From: Streptomyces montanisoli
GTDB lineage: Bacteria > Actinomycetota > Actinomycetes > Streptomycetales > Streptomycetaceae
Assembly (NCBI RefSeq): GCF_017813245.1
Contig: NZ_JAGIQL010000053.1
Span: 1-39,166, forward strand
DNA: 39,166 nucleotides
Direction of reading: 5' to 3'
Shown here: positions 31,732 to 39,166 of the stretch, piece after piece
Position numbering within the stretch: the first letter of the stretch is position 1
How the letters are laid out: every line of letters starts with the position of its first letter
Notes under the pieces: generated by a model
The model's input: the letters and a program-made list of their open reading frames with translations, nothing else
Database searches by the model: none
What the model was told of the DNA's origin: nothing
Position numbers and translations under genes: made by a program

Positions 31732-33168
31732 TCAGTTCTGGTTGTCGCCTGACTGCTGCTGCTTGACGAGGTTCCAGCCCTGGTCGTCGTTGTTGCTGCA
31801 CGGGTAGAGGGTCAGCACCGTGCCGGCCGCCTTGTCGTTGCCGGAGCTCTTGTAGCCGGAGACGTCCAGGCACAGCCCGTTGCTCTTGTAGTTGCGGATC
31901 CAGTAGAGGTTGTTGGTGTCCTTGCCCTTGTGCAGGTACCAGAGCTGGTTGTCGTCCATCGTCTTGGTGCACGGGTACAGATCGAGGTTGGTGCCGTGGT
32001 CGTCGGCGCCGTTGCCCGGCACGTCCAGGCAGTTGCCGCTCTTCAGGTTGCGGATCTGGACCAGGTCCGTGTTGGCCGGGCCCTGGCCCTTGAACACGGT
32101 CTCCACGCCCCACACCTGCTCCTCGTCGGTGGGAACCGCGCAGTCGTACTGCCGGACCTTCTTCAGGTCGCCGTCCTTCGTCTGTGGCTCGGGAGCGGCG
32201 CACTTGTTCGTCGTGCCGTTCGCGAGCAGCACGCGGGCGAGCGGGTTCGTCTTTTTCTTCTTTTTGCCGCCGCCGCCTCCGCCTCCGCTGTCACCGGCGG
32301 GTGAGTTGCTGGTGTTGGGGGTGGGGCTGGGTGGTGCTGAGGTGGGGGCGGGCGGTGAGGGGGCGGTGGACACCGGTGGTGTGGGGAGTTTGGTGGCCTG
32401 TGACGCGGCGAGTTCGCCGGCTTGGGTGGTGACTTGGGGTTTGTGGGCGATCCAGAGCATGACGAAGGCGAGGACGAGTGCGAGGAGCATGCCGAGGACG
32501 ACGCCGACCCAGCGGGGGAACAGTCCTGGCTGGACGTAGGTGCCCTGCACGGGTACGGGGTCGGCGCCGGAGCGTTGGATGGCGAGCGAGAAGGGGCGGG
32601 ACTGCTTGGATCCCGCCCAGATGATCTGACGCGGCTTCAGTGTGGTCTTGATGAACTTGGCGCGTCCGGGTTCGACCTGGATGTTGGCGGGTTGCAGGTC
32701 GTAGGTGATCTGGTCGCTGTTGTCGCTGCCGGCGATGGAGGCGGTGAGTTTGACGTTGCCGAGGTTGTCGACGGCGAGTTTGGGGCGGCCGCGGAAGCGT
32801 CCCTTGACGGTGTGGGGTACGAGTTCGGCGCGCACCTCGGAGAAGGGTGTGATGGTGACGTTGCCCTCGGGGACCGTGGTGGCCTCGGGGTGCTCGGTCG
32901 GGATGATCTGCACGCCGTAGGGGTTGGGGCCCGCCGTCGCGTCCGGGGTGCGGGGCGGGGCGAACGTCAGCTCCACCGTTCCCGTCGTGCCGGGGTAGAG
33001 GCGGATGCTCGGCGGTTCCACGGTCGTCCAGGGGGAGAGGTCCCCGACCGGTACGAACCGGTACTCGTCGACGACGTCACCGGTGTTGCGCAGCCTCAGC
33101 CGGACACGAGCGGAGCCCCCCGGGTCCACGGTCGTCGAGGCGGGCTCCAGGGAGGTCCACAAACTCAT
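31732..33168 (-). CDS. Membrane-anchored beta-trefoil lectin protein, CIS adaptor-like, copy 1
   Basis: 478 aa. There is no signal peptide. Residues 1-215 form two immunoglobulin-like beta domains (SLEPASTTVDPGGSARVRLRLRN…, PKLAVDNLGNVKLTASI), 221-241 is a single membrane helix, 245-290 a Pro/Ser/Thr linker, then Gly7 and Lys5 (295-306). Residues 308-470 are a ricin-type trefoil with paired Cys and repeated QxW-like ends (DNQLWYLHK, DDQGWNLVK). Expected topology is N-terminus in the cytoplasm and lectin outside. This layout and its place in the locus resemble the CIS membrane adaptor CisA of Streptomyces; identity is inferred. It is nearly identical to copy 2 for its first ~300 residues. An ATG at 33195 is an alternative start; neither has a good ribosome-binding site. 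Confidence 0.85.
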   Translation of the reverse strand: MSLWTSLEPASTTVDPGGSARVRLRLRNTGDVVDEYRFVPVGDLSPWTTVEPPSIRLYPGTTGTVELTFAPPRTPDATAGPNPYGVQIIPTEHPEATTVPEGNVTITPFSEVRAELVPHTVKGRFRGRPKLAVDNLGNVKLTASIAGSDNSDQITYDLQPANIQVEPGRAKFIKTTLKPRQIIWAGSKQSRPFSLAIQRSGADPVPVQGTYVQPGLFPRWVGVVLGMLLALVLAFVMLWIAHKPQVTTQAGELAASQATKLPTPPVSTAPSPPAPTSAPPSPTPNTSNSPAGDSGGGGGGGKKKKKTNPLARVLLANGTTNKCAAPEPQTKDGDLKKVRQYDCAVPTDEEQVWGVETVFKGQGPANTDLVQIRNLKSGNCLDVPGNGADDHGTNLDLYPCTKTMDDNQLWYLHKGKDTNNLYWIRNYKSNGLCLDVSGYKSSGNDKAAGTVLTLYPCSNNDDQGWNLVKQQQSGDNQN

Positions 33169-33288
33169 GGCGCCGAGGATACGTTGACCACGCATGTGCT
33201 GTCTCAGGCCGCGGGGCAGCGTGCGGCGTCCGGGGGAGCAGGCCCCGATGCCCTTTCGGAACGTCGTGGGACGAGCGGCGTGGCGCCG

Positions 33289-34716
33289 TCAGCCCGCACT
33301 CACCCCCGGCTTGACGAAATTCCACCCCCGGTCGTCGTCATTGGTGCACGCGTAGAGGGTCAGCACCGTGCCGGCCGCCTTGTCCTCGCCCTTGTTCGCG
33401 AAGCCGTCGACGTTGAGGCACATGCCGTTGCTCTTGTAGTTGCGGATCCAGTAGAGGTTGTTGGTGTCCTTGCCCTTGTGCAGGTACCAGAGCTGGTTGT
33501 CGTCCATCGTCTTGGTGCACGGGTACTCATCGATGTTCGTGTGGGTCTGCCCGGGGCCCTTGCCCGGCAGATCCAGGCAGTTGCCGCTCTTCAGGTTGCG
33601 GATCTGGACCAGGTCCGTGTTGGCCGGGCCCTGCCCCTTGAACACGGTCTCCACGGCCCACAACTCGTTGTCCACTGCCGGGGTCTTGCAGTCGTACTGC
33701 CGGACCTTCTTCGGGTCGCCCTGCTTGGTGTTGAGCTCGGGGGCGGCGCACTTGTTCGTCGTGCCGTTCGCGATCAGCACGCGGGCGAGCGGGTTCGTCT
33801 TTTTCTTCTTTTTGCCGCCGCCTCCTCCGCCTCCGCTGTCACCGGCGGGTGAGTCGCTGGTGTTGGGGGTGGGGCTGGGTGGTGCTGAGGTGGGGGCGGG
33901 CGGTGAGGGGGCGGTGGAGACCGGTGGTGTGGGGAGTTTGGTGGCTTGTGATGCGGCGAGTTCGCCGGCTTGGGTGGTGACTTGGGGTTTGTGGGCGATC
34001 CAGAGCATGACGAAGGCGAGGATGAGTGCGAGGAGCATGCCGAGGACGACGCCGACCCAGCGGGGGAACAGTCCTGGCTGGACGTAGGTGCCCTGCACGG
34101 GTACGGGGTCGGCGCCGGAGCGTTGGATGGCGAGCGAGAAGGGGCGGGACTGCTTGGATCCCGCCCAGATGATCTGACGCGGCTTCAGTGTGGTCTTGAT
34201 GAACTTGGCGCGTCCGGGTTCGACCTGGATGTTGGCGGGTTGCAGGTCGTAGGTGATCTGGTCGCTGTTGTCGCTGCCGGCGATGGAGGCGGTGAGTTTG
34301 ACGTTGCCGAGGTTGTCGACGGCGAGTTTGGGGCGGCCGCGGAAGCGTCCCTTGACGGTGTGGGGTACGAGTTCGGCGCGCACCTCGGAGAAGGGTGTGA
34401 TGGTGACGTTGCCCTCGGGGACCGTGGTGGCCTCGGGGTGCTCGGTCGGGATGATCTGCACGCCGTAGGGGTTGGGGCCCGCCGTCGCGTCCGGACTGCG
34501 GGGCGGGGCGAACGTCAGCTCCACCGTTCCCGTGGTGCCGGGGTAGAGGCGGATGCTCGGCGGTTCCACGGTCGTCCAGGGGGAGAGGTCCCCGACCGGC
34601 ACGAACCGGTACTCGTCGACGACGTCACCGGTATTGCGGAGCCTCAGCCGGACTCGGGCGGAGCCCCCCGGGTCCACGGTCGTCGAGGCAGGCTCCAGGG
34701 AGGTCCACAAACTCAT
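33289..34716 (-). CDS. Membrane-anchored beta-trefoil lectin protein, CIS adaptor-like, copy 2
   Basis: 475 aa with the same plan as copy 1. In the first 300 residues I count three changes (Thr/Ser at 74, Val/Ile near 232, Asn/Asp near 288). The trefoil differs much more, but in patches: the stretch around CTKTMDDNQLWYLHKGKDTN is identical in protein and DNA, while flanking loops (CLDLPGKGPGQTHTNIDEYPC, CLNVDGFANKGED) have changed. The start ATG 34716 aligns with that of copy 1, and the upstream flank is also recognisably duplicated (GCCTGAGAC…GCCATGAGT). Such a duplication could give two adaptors with different outer ligands. No clear ribosome-binding site precedes the start. Confidence 0.85.
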   Translation of the reverse strand: MSLWTSLEPASTTVDPGGSARVRLRLRNTGDVVDEYRFVPVGDLSPWTTVEPPSIRLYPGTTGTVELTFAPPRSPDATAGPNPYGVQIIPTEHPEATTVPEGNVTITPFSEVRAELVPHTVKGRFRGRPKLAVDNLGNVKLTASIAGSDNSDQITYDLQPANIQVEPGRAKFIKTTLKPRQIIWAGSKQSRPFSLAIQRSGADPVPVQGTYVQPGLFPRWVGVVLGMLLALILAFVMLWIAHKPQVTTQAGELAASQATKLPTPPVSTAPSPPAPTSAPPSPTPNTSDSPAGDSGGGGGGGKKKKKTNPLARVLIANGTTNKCAAPELNTKQGDPKKVRQYDCKTPAVDNELWAVETVFKGQGPANTDLVQIRNLKSGNCLDLPGKGPGQTHTNIDEYPCTKTMDDNQLWYLHKGKDTNNLYWIRNYKSNGMCLNVDGFANKGEDKAAGTVLTLYACTNDDDRGWNFVKPGVSAG

Positions 34717-34830
34717 GGCCCAACGCTACTTCGGGCGTGATCGCGGCGTCTCAGGCGGGGGAGCAGCGTGGGGCGAGCGTGGGGCAGGCCGCCTTGCCCT
34801 TCCGGGGCGCCGCGCCGCCGGTGGCCGGTG

Positions 34831-35754
34831 TCAGCGGCGGGTGCGCATGTCGCCGAGTTCCGAGTGGTCGCCGCTCATGTTGTTGCGCCGCTGGTATGCC
34901 TCGCGGGACAGGCGGCGCACCGCCTGGAAGCTGTCCGTGCTCCCGAACCCGAGCGAGTGCATGTACTGGAGCATGTCCGCGAGCACGGTGTCGTAGTGCA
35001 CCTGGGGCGCGGCCTGCGCGTAGTCCAGGCGGCCCAGGAGATGTTCGCGCATCTGGTCGGACAGCCTCCGGTCCCGGGCGACGACGTCCCTGACCTCTTC
35101 GAGGTTCCCGTCGGCGTGGTTCTGCTGCCTTACCATGGACTCCCTCAACGGGTCGCCGTCCACGCCCCCTTGCGTCGGGTAGTGGAAGTTGTGGAAGCTC
35201 AGAGCATGGTCGGGGTCGGAAGGCCGCCGGTACCTGCGGTCCGTGGCGATGTGCTGTACCTCGTGCAGCATGCTGGCCGTCGCGAAGTGGGGCCCGTCGA
35301 CCGTCCCGTCGCCGGTGTAGGCCGGGTCGAACGTGATCCCGTATCCGTTCGCGGAATGGTGCGCCTGGGCCGGCTGCCCGTTGCTCTGTGGCGTCAGGGG
35401 CACGCCTTCGAGGTGCTGCTCGGCCTCGTCCTGGAGTTCGGCCAGGTGCGAGTCGTTGCTCGATGTCCTCGGCAGGCGGGCGCCGCCGGCCTGCGCGTTC
35501 GCTCGGTCGAGCCGCGACCTGCGCAGTTCGATCTCCTCCTCTTCGCGCCTTCTGCCCGACCGCCCCGCGCGCTGCACGGAGAGCGGCGCGGCGGCTGTGC
35601 GCCCGCTCTCGACGAGTCGCGTCACCGCCTGGTTGCCCACGGCCCGCTGCAGGGCGAGGACGGGGGGGACGGGGGCGGTGCGCGCCGGTGGGCGGATGGC
35701 GCCCGTAGTGGCCGAGGGCCGCTGTTCGTCCCGGCCCCGTGCGAGTGAGGGCAT
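34831..35754 (-). CDS. Putative CIS effector with HExxH metallopeptidase motif
   Basis: 307 aa. Residues ~33-48 read VLALQRAVGNQAVTRL, the LQRxxGNxAV signature often found at the N-terminus of eCIS-linked cargo (DUF4157-type) proteins. The middle contains H164-E165-V-Q-H168 within TASMLHEVQHIATD, a zincin zinc-binding helix; a third ligand is not certain. No signal peptide or membrane helix is seen, and the first 90 residues are disordered and charged (EEEEIELRRS). It lies between the lectin pair and the sheath gene and is the best toxin/cargo candidate in view. The family of the zincin part is not recognised. ATG 35754 has GAAAGG upstream at rather long spacing. Confidence 0.72.
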   Translation of the reverse strand: MPSLARGRDEQRPSATTGAIRPPARTAPVPPVLALQRAVGNQAVTRLVESGRTAAAPLSVQRAGRSGRRREEEEIELRRSRLDRANAQAGGARLPRTSSNDSHLAELQDEAEQHLEGVPLTPQSNGQPAQAHHSANGYGITFDPAYTGDGTVDGPHFATASMLHEVQHIATDRRYRRPSDPDHALSFHNFHYPTQGGVDGDPLRESMVRQQNHADGNLEEVRDVVARDRRLSDQMREHLLGRLDYAQAAPQVHYDTVLADMLQYMHSLGFGSTDSFQAVRRLSREAYQRRNNMSGDHSELGDMRTRR

Positions 35755-36173
35755 GAGAGCCTAGCCTTTCTGCCGAGCCGAGGACCGCGGGTGCGGTTGT
35801 GCGGGGGTGAGCCGGCTGCGGACATGCGTCCTGACTTCCTAACCGGCCCGGCGTCACGGTGGCAAGGTCTGAAAGGGCAGGCTTGGAAGACGCGGGGGCA
35901 ACGAGGGGGTGCCCGCCCCGCGCCGGCGCCGCCCGGCCCGGCTGTCCGCCCGGCCCGTGCACCCGGGGTGCCGGGCCCTACGCGCGGGTAGCCCGGCTCG
36001 CCGTGGCAGCACGGTGCCCCTTAGGGCAGCGAACATGCCCCCGGCAGGGCACGGAAGGTCCTTCCTCCGCCGCCGTCGGTCGGTAATCGTTGTAGCCGTA
36101 CACATCTCTGCGGCGTCGTACCGCTTGTACCGCCCACCCCCCAGCTATTCCGTACCCCATAGGAGAGCAGAGC
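35755..36173. promoter_or_regulatory. Divergent control region in front of the sheath operon
   Basis: No gene is supported in this 419-base gap between the putative effector (-) and sheath (+) genes. It is very GC-rich up to about 36050, then less so (36080-36160), where the sheath promoter is expected; TTGTAC at 36125-36130 is a possible -35, but no convincing -10 was found. AGGAGAG lies 7-8 bases before the sheath ATG. A hairpin at 35970-35997 is listed separately. Confidence 0.5.
35970..35997. terminator. Hairpin upstream of the sheath operon
   Basis: GCCGGG (35970-35975) pairs with CCCGGC (35992-35997). After a 2-base bulge, CTAC (35978-35981) pairs with GTAG (35988-35991). It may insulate the sheath promoter from upstream transcription, or form part of an untranslated leader. 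Confidence 0.4.
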
Positions 36174-37778
36174 ATGCCGTCGTACCTGTCGCCGGGCGTC
36201 TACGTCGAGGAGGTCGCCAGCGGCTCCCGTCCCATCGAGGGCGTGGGAACCTCCGTGGCGGCCTTCGTCGGACTCGCGCCCACGGGCCCGCTGAACAAGC
36301 CGACCCTGGTGACCAACTGGTCGCAGTACGTCGCCGCCTTCGGTGAGTTCACCGACGGGTACTACCTGGCGCACTCCGTCTACGGCTTCTTCAACAACGG
36401 CGGCTCCGCCGCGTACGTCGTGCGCGTCGGCGGCTCCGCCGAGGGCGCGAACGCGAGCTCGGAGGGACCGGCCGCGGTGTCCGCTCCGGCCGCCCGTGCC
36501 GCGCTCGAGCCGGGCAAGCCCGCCGAGCTGGGTACCTTCACGGTCCGCGCCCTGCCCGCAGGCGGCAGCACCGGCACCGGCAAGCTGAGCGTCGAGGTGG
36601 CGGACGCGGAGGGCGAAGGCCCCGCCGAGCGGTTCAAGCTGGTCGTCAAGGACGGCGACCAGGTCGTCGAGACCTTCGACGTGACCTCGAAGAAGAGCAA
36701 CCGCAACTACGTGGTCACGCAGGTCAAGGAGCGCTCCAAGCGGATCACCGTCACGGAGAACGCGCCCGCGGCCCAGCTCGTCCGGCCCGACAACCAGACC
36801 GTGGCGCTCGCCAACCCGCCCGCCCCGGCCCCCGCCGCCCTGCCCGTCGAGCAGCAGGAGGACGGCCACGCCGGCCCCGCCGAGTACCTCGGTGACTCCT
36901 CCGACCGCACCGGCTTCGGCGGCCTGGAAGCGGTGGACGAGATCTCGATGGTCGCCGTCCCCGACCTGATGGCCGCCTACCAGCGCGGTGCCATCGACCT
37001 GGAGGCCGTCAAGGCCGTCCAGCTCGGGCTCATCGCCCACTGCGAGCTGATGGGCGACCGCGTCGCCGTCATCGACCCGCCGCCCGGCCTCAACGCCCGT
37101 GACATCAGGGTGTGGCGCCAGGAGACCGCCGGGTACGACTCGAAGTTCGCGGCCCTGTACTACCCGTGGATCAAGATCTTCGACCCGGCCACGGGACAGG
37201 CCCGCATGGTCCCGCCGAGCGGCCACGTCTCCGGCATCTGGGCGCGCAACGACTTCGAGCGCGGCGTGCACAAGGCCCCGGCCAACGAGGTCGTGCGCGG
37301 CGTCATCGACCTGGAGAACCAGATCACCCGAGGTGAGCAGGACCTGCTCAACCCCATCGGCGTCAACTGCATCCGCGCGTTCCCCGGCCGCGGCATCCGC
37401 CTCTGGGGCGCCCGCACGATGTCCTCCGACCCGGCCTGGCGCTACATCAACATCCGCCGGTACTTCAACTACCTGGAGGAGTCGATCCTGATCGGCACCC
37501 AGTGGGTGGTGTTCGAGCCGAACGACGAGGCCCTGTGGTCCCGCATCCGGCGCAACATATCGGCGTTCCTCGTCAACGAGTGGCGCAACGGCGCCCTGTT
37601 CGGCTCGCGCCCCGAAGAGGCCTACTACGTCAAGTGCGACGCCGAGACCAACCCGTCGGAGTCCGTGGACCTCGGCCGGGTCATCTGCGAGATCGGCATC
37701 GCGCCCGTCAAGCCCGCCGAATTCGTGATCTTCCGGCTGGCGCAGTTCTCCGGCGGCAGCGGCGAACTGGAGGAGTAG
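36174..37778 (+). CDS. cis2: CIS contractile sheath protein
   Basis: 534 aa. A phage-tail-sheath-family protein that polymerises around the tube and contracts to drive it forward. Typical parts are the N-terminal SYLSPGVYVEEVASGSRPIEGVGTSVAAFVG, an inserted surface domain (about 100-215, beta-rich, ending in an Ala/Pro linker) and the C-terminal core (NPIGVNCIRAFPGRGIRLWGARTMSSDPAWRYINIRRYFNYLEESI, … FVIFRLAQFSGGSGELEE) that carries the handshake strands. The length matches CIS sheaths of actinomycetes. No head, terminase or portal genes are nearby, so it is not a prophage tail. ATG follows AGGAGAG. The tube gene follows after 86 bases. Confidence 0.95.
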   Translation: MPSYLSPGVYVEEVASGSRPIEGVGTSVAAFVGLAPTGPLNKPTLVTNWSQYVAAFGEFTDGYYLAHSVYGFFNNGGSAAYVVRVGGSAEGANASSEGPAAVSAPAARAALEPGKPAELGTFTVRALPAGGSTGTGKLSVEVADAEGEGPAERFKLVVKDGDQVVETFDVTSKKSNRNYVVTQVKERSKRITVTENAPAAQLVRPDNQTVALANPPAPAPAALPVEQQEDGHAGPAEYLGDSSDRTGFGGLEAVDEISMVAVPDLMAAYQRGAIDLEAVKAVQLGLIAHCELMGDRVAVIDPPPGLNARDIRVWRQETAGYDSKFAALYYPWIKIFDPATGQARMVPPSGHVSGIWARNDFERGVHKAPANEVVRGVIDLENQITRGEQDLLNPIGVNCIRAFPGRGIRLWGARTMSSDPAWRYINIRRYFNYLEESILIGTQWVVFEPNDEALWSRIRRNISAFLVNEWRNGALFGSRPEEAYYVKCDAETNPSESVDLGRVICEIGIAPVKPAEFVIFRLAQFSGGSGELEE

Positions 37779-37864
37779 CACCACGGGAGCGCGGCCGCGC
37801 GCCGCGCCCCCACCACCCGTTCCGTGCCTTCCCGTAGGTACGTCAGCAGAAGGAGAAGGACAGC

Positions 37865-38302
37865 ATGCAGCCAGGCGATGCGCTCACTACCCATAATTTC
37901 GGCCTGCAGATCGACGGCGTCATGGTCGAGTTCCTGCACCAGGTCCAGGGTCTGAGCATCGAGCAGGACGTCATCGAGTACCAGCAGGTCTCGGCCCAGG
38001 GCCACCCCGTCACGAAGAAGATGCCCGGCGTCAAGAAGGCCGGCGTCTGCACCATCGTGCGTGGTATGACCCAGTCCGCGGCGTTCAACCAGTGGATCAA
38101 CGAGTCGCTCGCAGGCCAGATGGACACGGCCCGCAAGAACGCCACGATCATGCACATGGACTCCATGAACAACCCGCAGAAGCGCTACCACCTGCGCAAC
38201 GCCTGGTGCCACAAGGTCGAGGCCGGCAGCGTCACGGCCGGTGAGGCGCAGGCGCTCACCGAAACCATCCACATCACCTACGAAGAACTGGTCATGGAGT
38301 AA
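37865..38302 (+). CDS. cis1: CIS inner tube protein
   Basis: 145 aa, the normal length for T4 gp19/Hcp-type tube subunits, which stack as hexameric rings inside the sheath. The tube-family sequence is visible along its whole length: HNFGLQIDGVMVEFLHQVQGLSIEQDVIEYQQ, IVRGMTQSAAFNQWINESL and a final AQALTETIHITYEELVME strand. A strong GAAGGAGAAGGA precedes the ATG, suitable for a protein needed in many copies. The stop shares one base with the next start (TAATG). Confidence 0.95.
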   Translation: MQPGDALTTHNFGLQIDGVMVEFLHQVQGLSIEQDVIEYQQVSAQGHPVTKKMPGVKKAGVCTIVRGMTQSAAFNQWINESLAGQMDTARKNATIMHMDSMNNPQKRYHLRNAWCHKVEAGSVTAGEAQALTETIHITYEELVME

Positions 38303-38796
38303 TGCGCCGTACGACTGCCCGTCCGCCCGCCGCGCCCGCAGTGCCGGACGCGGCGGCGGACGAAGCTTCCGAACCCGCGCCGCAGGCCGCCGCTCCGGCG
38401 GCGGAGCGGGTGCCCGAGCGGCAGTCGCTGCGCACCGAGTTCGAGTTCGAACTGCCGCGCGGTTACGTCGACGCGACGGGCACCGTGCACCGCAACGGAT
38501 CCATGAGGCTGGCGACCGCGCGGGACGAGCTGATCCCGCTGCGGGACGTCCGCGTCCAGGAGAACCCCGCCTACCTCTCGGTGGTGCTGCTCGGCCGGGT
38601 CATCACCCGCCTCGGCACGCTCGCGCAGGTCCACGACGGTGTGGTGGAGAACATGTTCGCCTCCGACCTCGCCTTCCTCCAGGACTTCTACCGGCAGGTC
38701 AACGCCGAGGGACACACCCGGGCCGGGGTGACGTGCCCGCACTGCGAGCAGCCCTTCGAGGTGGAGCTCGGCGGGAGCCGCCTGGGGGAATCGTGA
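38302..38796 (+). CDS. Conserved CIS protein with a CPHC knuckle
   Basis: 164 aa, function unknown. The first ~40 residues are an Ala/Pro/Glu-rich disordered tail; then a folded part (LRTEFEFELPRGYVDATGTVHRNGSMRLATARDELIPL…LSVVLLGRVITRLGTL) resembles tail-assembly proteins that follow the tube gene in phage-tail-like loci. Near the end is CPHCEQPFEVELGG, one half of a zinc-ribbon-like pair with no second CxxC in this chain, so it might bind metal only as a dimer. It is translationally coupled to the tube gene (TAATG) and to the next small gene (GTGA). Confidence 0.78.
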   Translation: MRRTTARPPAAPAVPDAAADEASEPAPQAAAPAAERVPERQSLRTEFEFELPRGYVDATGTVHRNGSMRLATARDELIPLRDVRVQENPAYLSVVLLGRVITRLGTLAQVHDGVVENMFASDLAFLQDFYRQVNAEGHTRAGVTCPHCEQPFEVELGGSRLGES

Positions 38797-38951
38797 CGTA
38801 CGCGACCAACCGTATCCATGAGGAGATCGCGTACATCGCCTACCACTTCCACTGGAACCTGGAGGACATCCTGGACCTCGAACACCGCGACCGGCGGCGC
38901 TACGCGCAGGAGATAGCCTCTCTCGTCAACCGAGCCGCGGCGGAGGGCTGA
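38793..38951 (+). CDS. Small conserved CIS protein, DUF6760-like
   Basis: 52 aa: MTYATNRIHEEIAYIAYHFH, then WNLEDILDLEHRDRRRYAQEI… . All helical, with an aromatic-rich centre. Short proteins of this type (phage GpE-like, tail-assembly-associated) stand after the tube and its companion gene in Streptomyces CIS loci; the role is unknown but may be assembly-related. The GTG 38793 overlaps the previous stop, and its stop overlaps the next ATG at 38951 by one base, so it is certainly part of the operon. Confidence 0.8.
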   Translation: MTYATNRIHEEIAYIAYHFHWNLEDILDLEHRDRRRYAQEIASLVNRAAAEG

Positions 38952-39166
38952 TGGGGTTCCTCGACAGGATGCGCGGGCGGTCGGCTACGGCCCGCGGGAC
39001 AGTGGACACGACGGGCGGCGGCACGTCAGGAGCCGGTACGTCAGGAGCCGGCGCGGCGCAGGCCGCGCCGGCCGGCGGGCGTGACGGCTGCCCGCCGGGA
39101 ACATCGGAAGGGCACACGCGTGAACTCCAGTCACCGGAGGGTCTCGGACGGGCTCTGGTGCACGGA
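38951..39166 (+). CDS. Start of a further CIS gene, truncated by the window edge
   Basis: The 72 codons in view start with ATG in a TGATG overlap with the preceding gene and contain no stop: MGFLDRMRGRSATARGTVDT, then a Gly/Thr/Ser/Ala-rich low-complexity stretch with a repeated TSGAG unit. No domain is visible in this part, so the product cannot be named. The position, directly after tube-side genes, suggests a baseplate- or assembly-related protein. Confidence 0.55.
   Translation, partial: MGFLDRMRGRSATARGTVDTTGGGTSGAGTSGAGAAQAAPAGGRDGCPPGTSEGHTRELQSPEGLGRALVHG

Noticed and set aside
31732..34716. The lectin duplication as a pure assembly error
   Set aside because: The copies differ at many trefoil positions, in their stop-proximal ends and in their upstream flanks, so they are real separate genes, although exact boundaries would benefit from long reads.
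36174..39166. Prophage tail region
   Set aside because: Sheath and tube genes stand with a Pvc16-type cap and a CIS-type AAA+ ATPase. No integrase, portal, terminase, capsid or lysis gene is in view, so a contractile injection system fits better.
1..39166. CRISPR arrays, tRNA/rRNA genes, insertion sequences and attachment sites
   Set aside because: I looked for regularly spaced repeats, tRNA-like cloverleaf ends and transposase motifs and saw none. Detection by eye is limited and a dedicated scan could still find a small RNA.

Overview
The window is very GC-rich (about 70% or more), with dense GTG/ATG genes that often overlap by 4 bases. It carries several actinomycete-specific families (conservon genes, DUF397/WhiJ-like regulators, a sugar ABC importer without its own ATPase gene). 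This points to a Streptomyces or a close relative, and the content looks like chromosomal accessory sequence. No rRNA, tRNA, CRISPR array or insertion sequence was seen.

Layout. (1) 465-4683: a complete conservon operon, cvnA-B-C-D plus a cytochrome P450 of the CYP157 type that lacks the ExxR motif. Two strong hairpins follow it. (2) 4841-10110: a compact diterpene cluster made of a GGPP synthase, a class II (DxDD) cyclase, a P450 and a class I terpene synthase. (3) 10152-10762 (-): a Fic/Doc-like toxin with a degenerate active site and its ribbon-helix-helix antitoxin, then a gene remnant. (4) 11048-14181: a two-domain VOC protein and an anti-sigma-like ATPase on the minus strand, divergent from a WhiJ-type XRE/DUF5753 regulator with an in-frame TTA codon, two tandem DUF397 proteins and a small VOC protein. 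(5) 14225-16567: a secreted M1 aminopeptidase (-) and a pterin dehydratase-VOC fusion (+). (6) 16637-25761: a mannoside-type utilisation locus with a lipoprotein sugar receptor, two permeases, a GH5-like hydrolase and a GH38 alpha-mannosidase (all -), divergent from a LacI regulator. Two near-perfect 14-bp palindromes lie between them. (7) 25826-39166: the left part of a Streptomyces-type contractile injection system (CIS) locus. It has a P-loop NTPase regulator (-), a LuxR regulator with an atypical receiver, the cap protein (DUF4255/Pvc16-type), the AAA+ ATPase, two near-identical membrane-anchored beta-trefoil lectin proteins (-), an HExxH putative effector (-), then sheath, tube and the first baseplate-side genes. 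The locus runs off the right edge.

How it works together. In region 2, GGPP made by the prenyltransferase would be protonated and cyclised by the class II enzyme to a bicyclic diphosphate, ionised by the class I enzyme, and oxidised by the P450. The conservon is a membrane-associated G-protein-like signalling set and may or may not control it. In region 6, imported oligosaccharide would be trimmed by the two intracellular hydrolases under LacI control, with energy from a shared ATPase encoded elsewhere. In region 7, sheath, tube, cap and ATPase build the injection machine. The duplicated membrane proteins resemble the membrane adaptor that tethers Streptomyces CIS to the cytoplasmic membrane, and the HExxH protein is the best cargo or effector candidate. 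The most notable novelty candidates are the duplicated, mosaic adaptor/lectin pair and the adjacent putative metallopeptidase effector.
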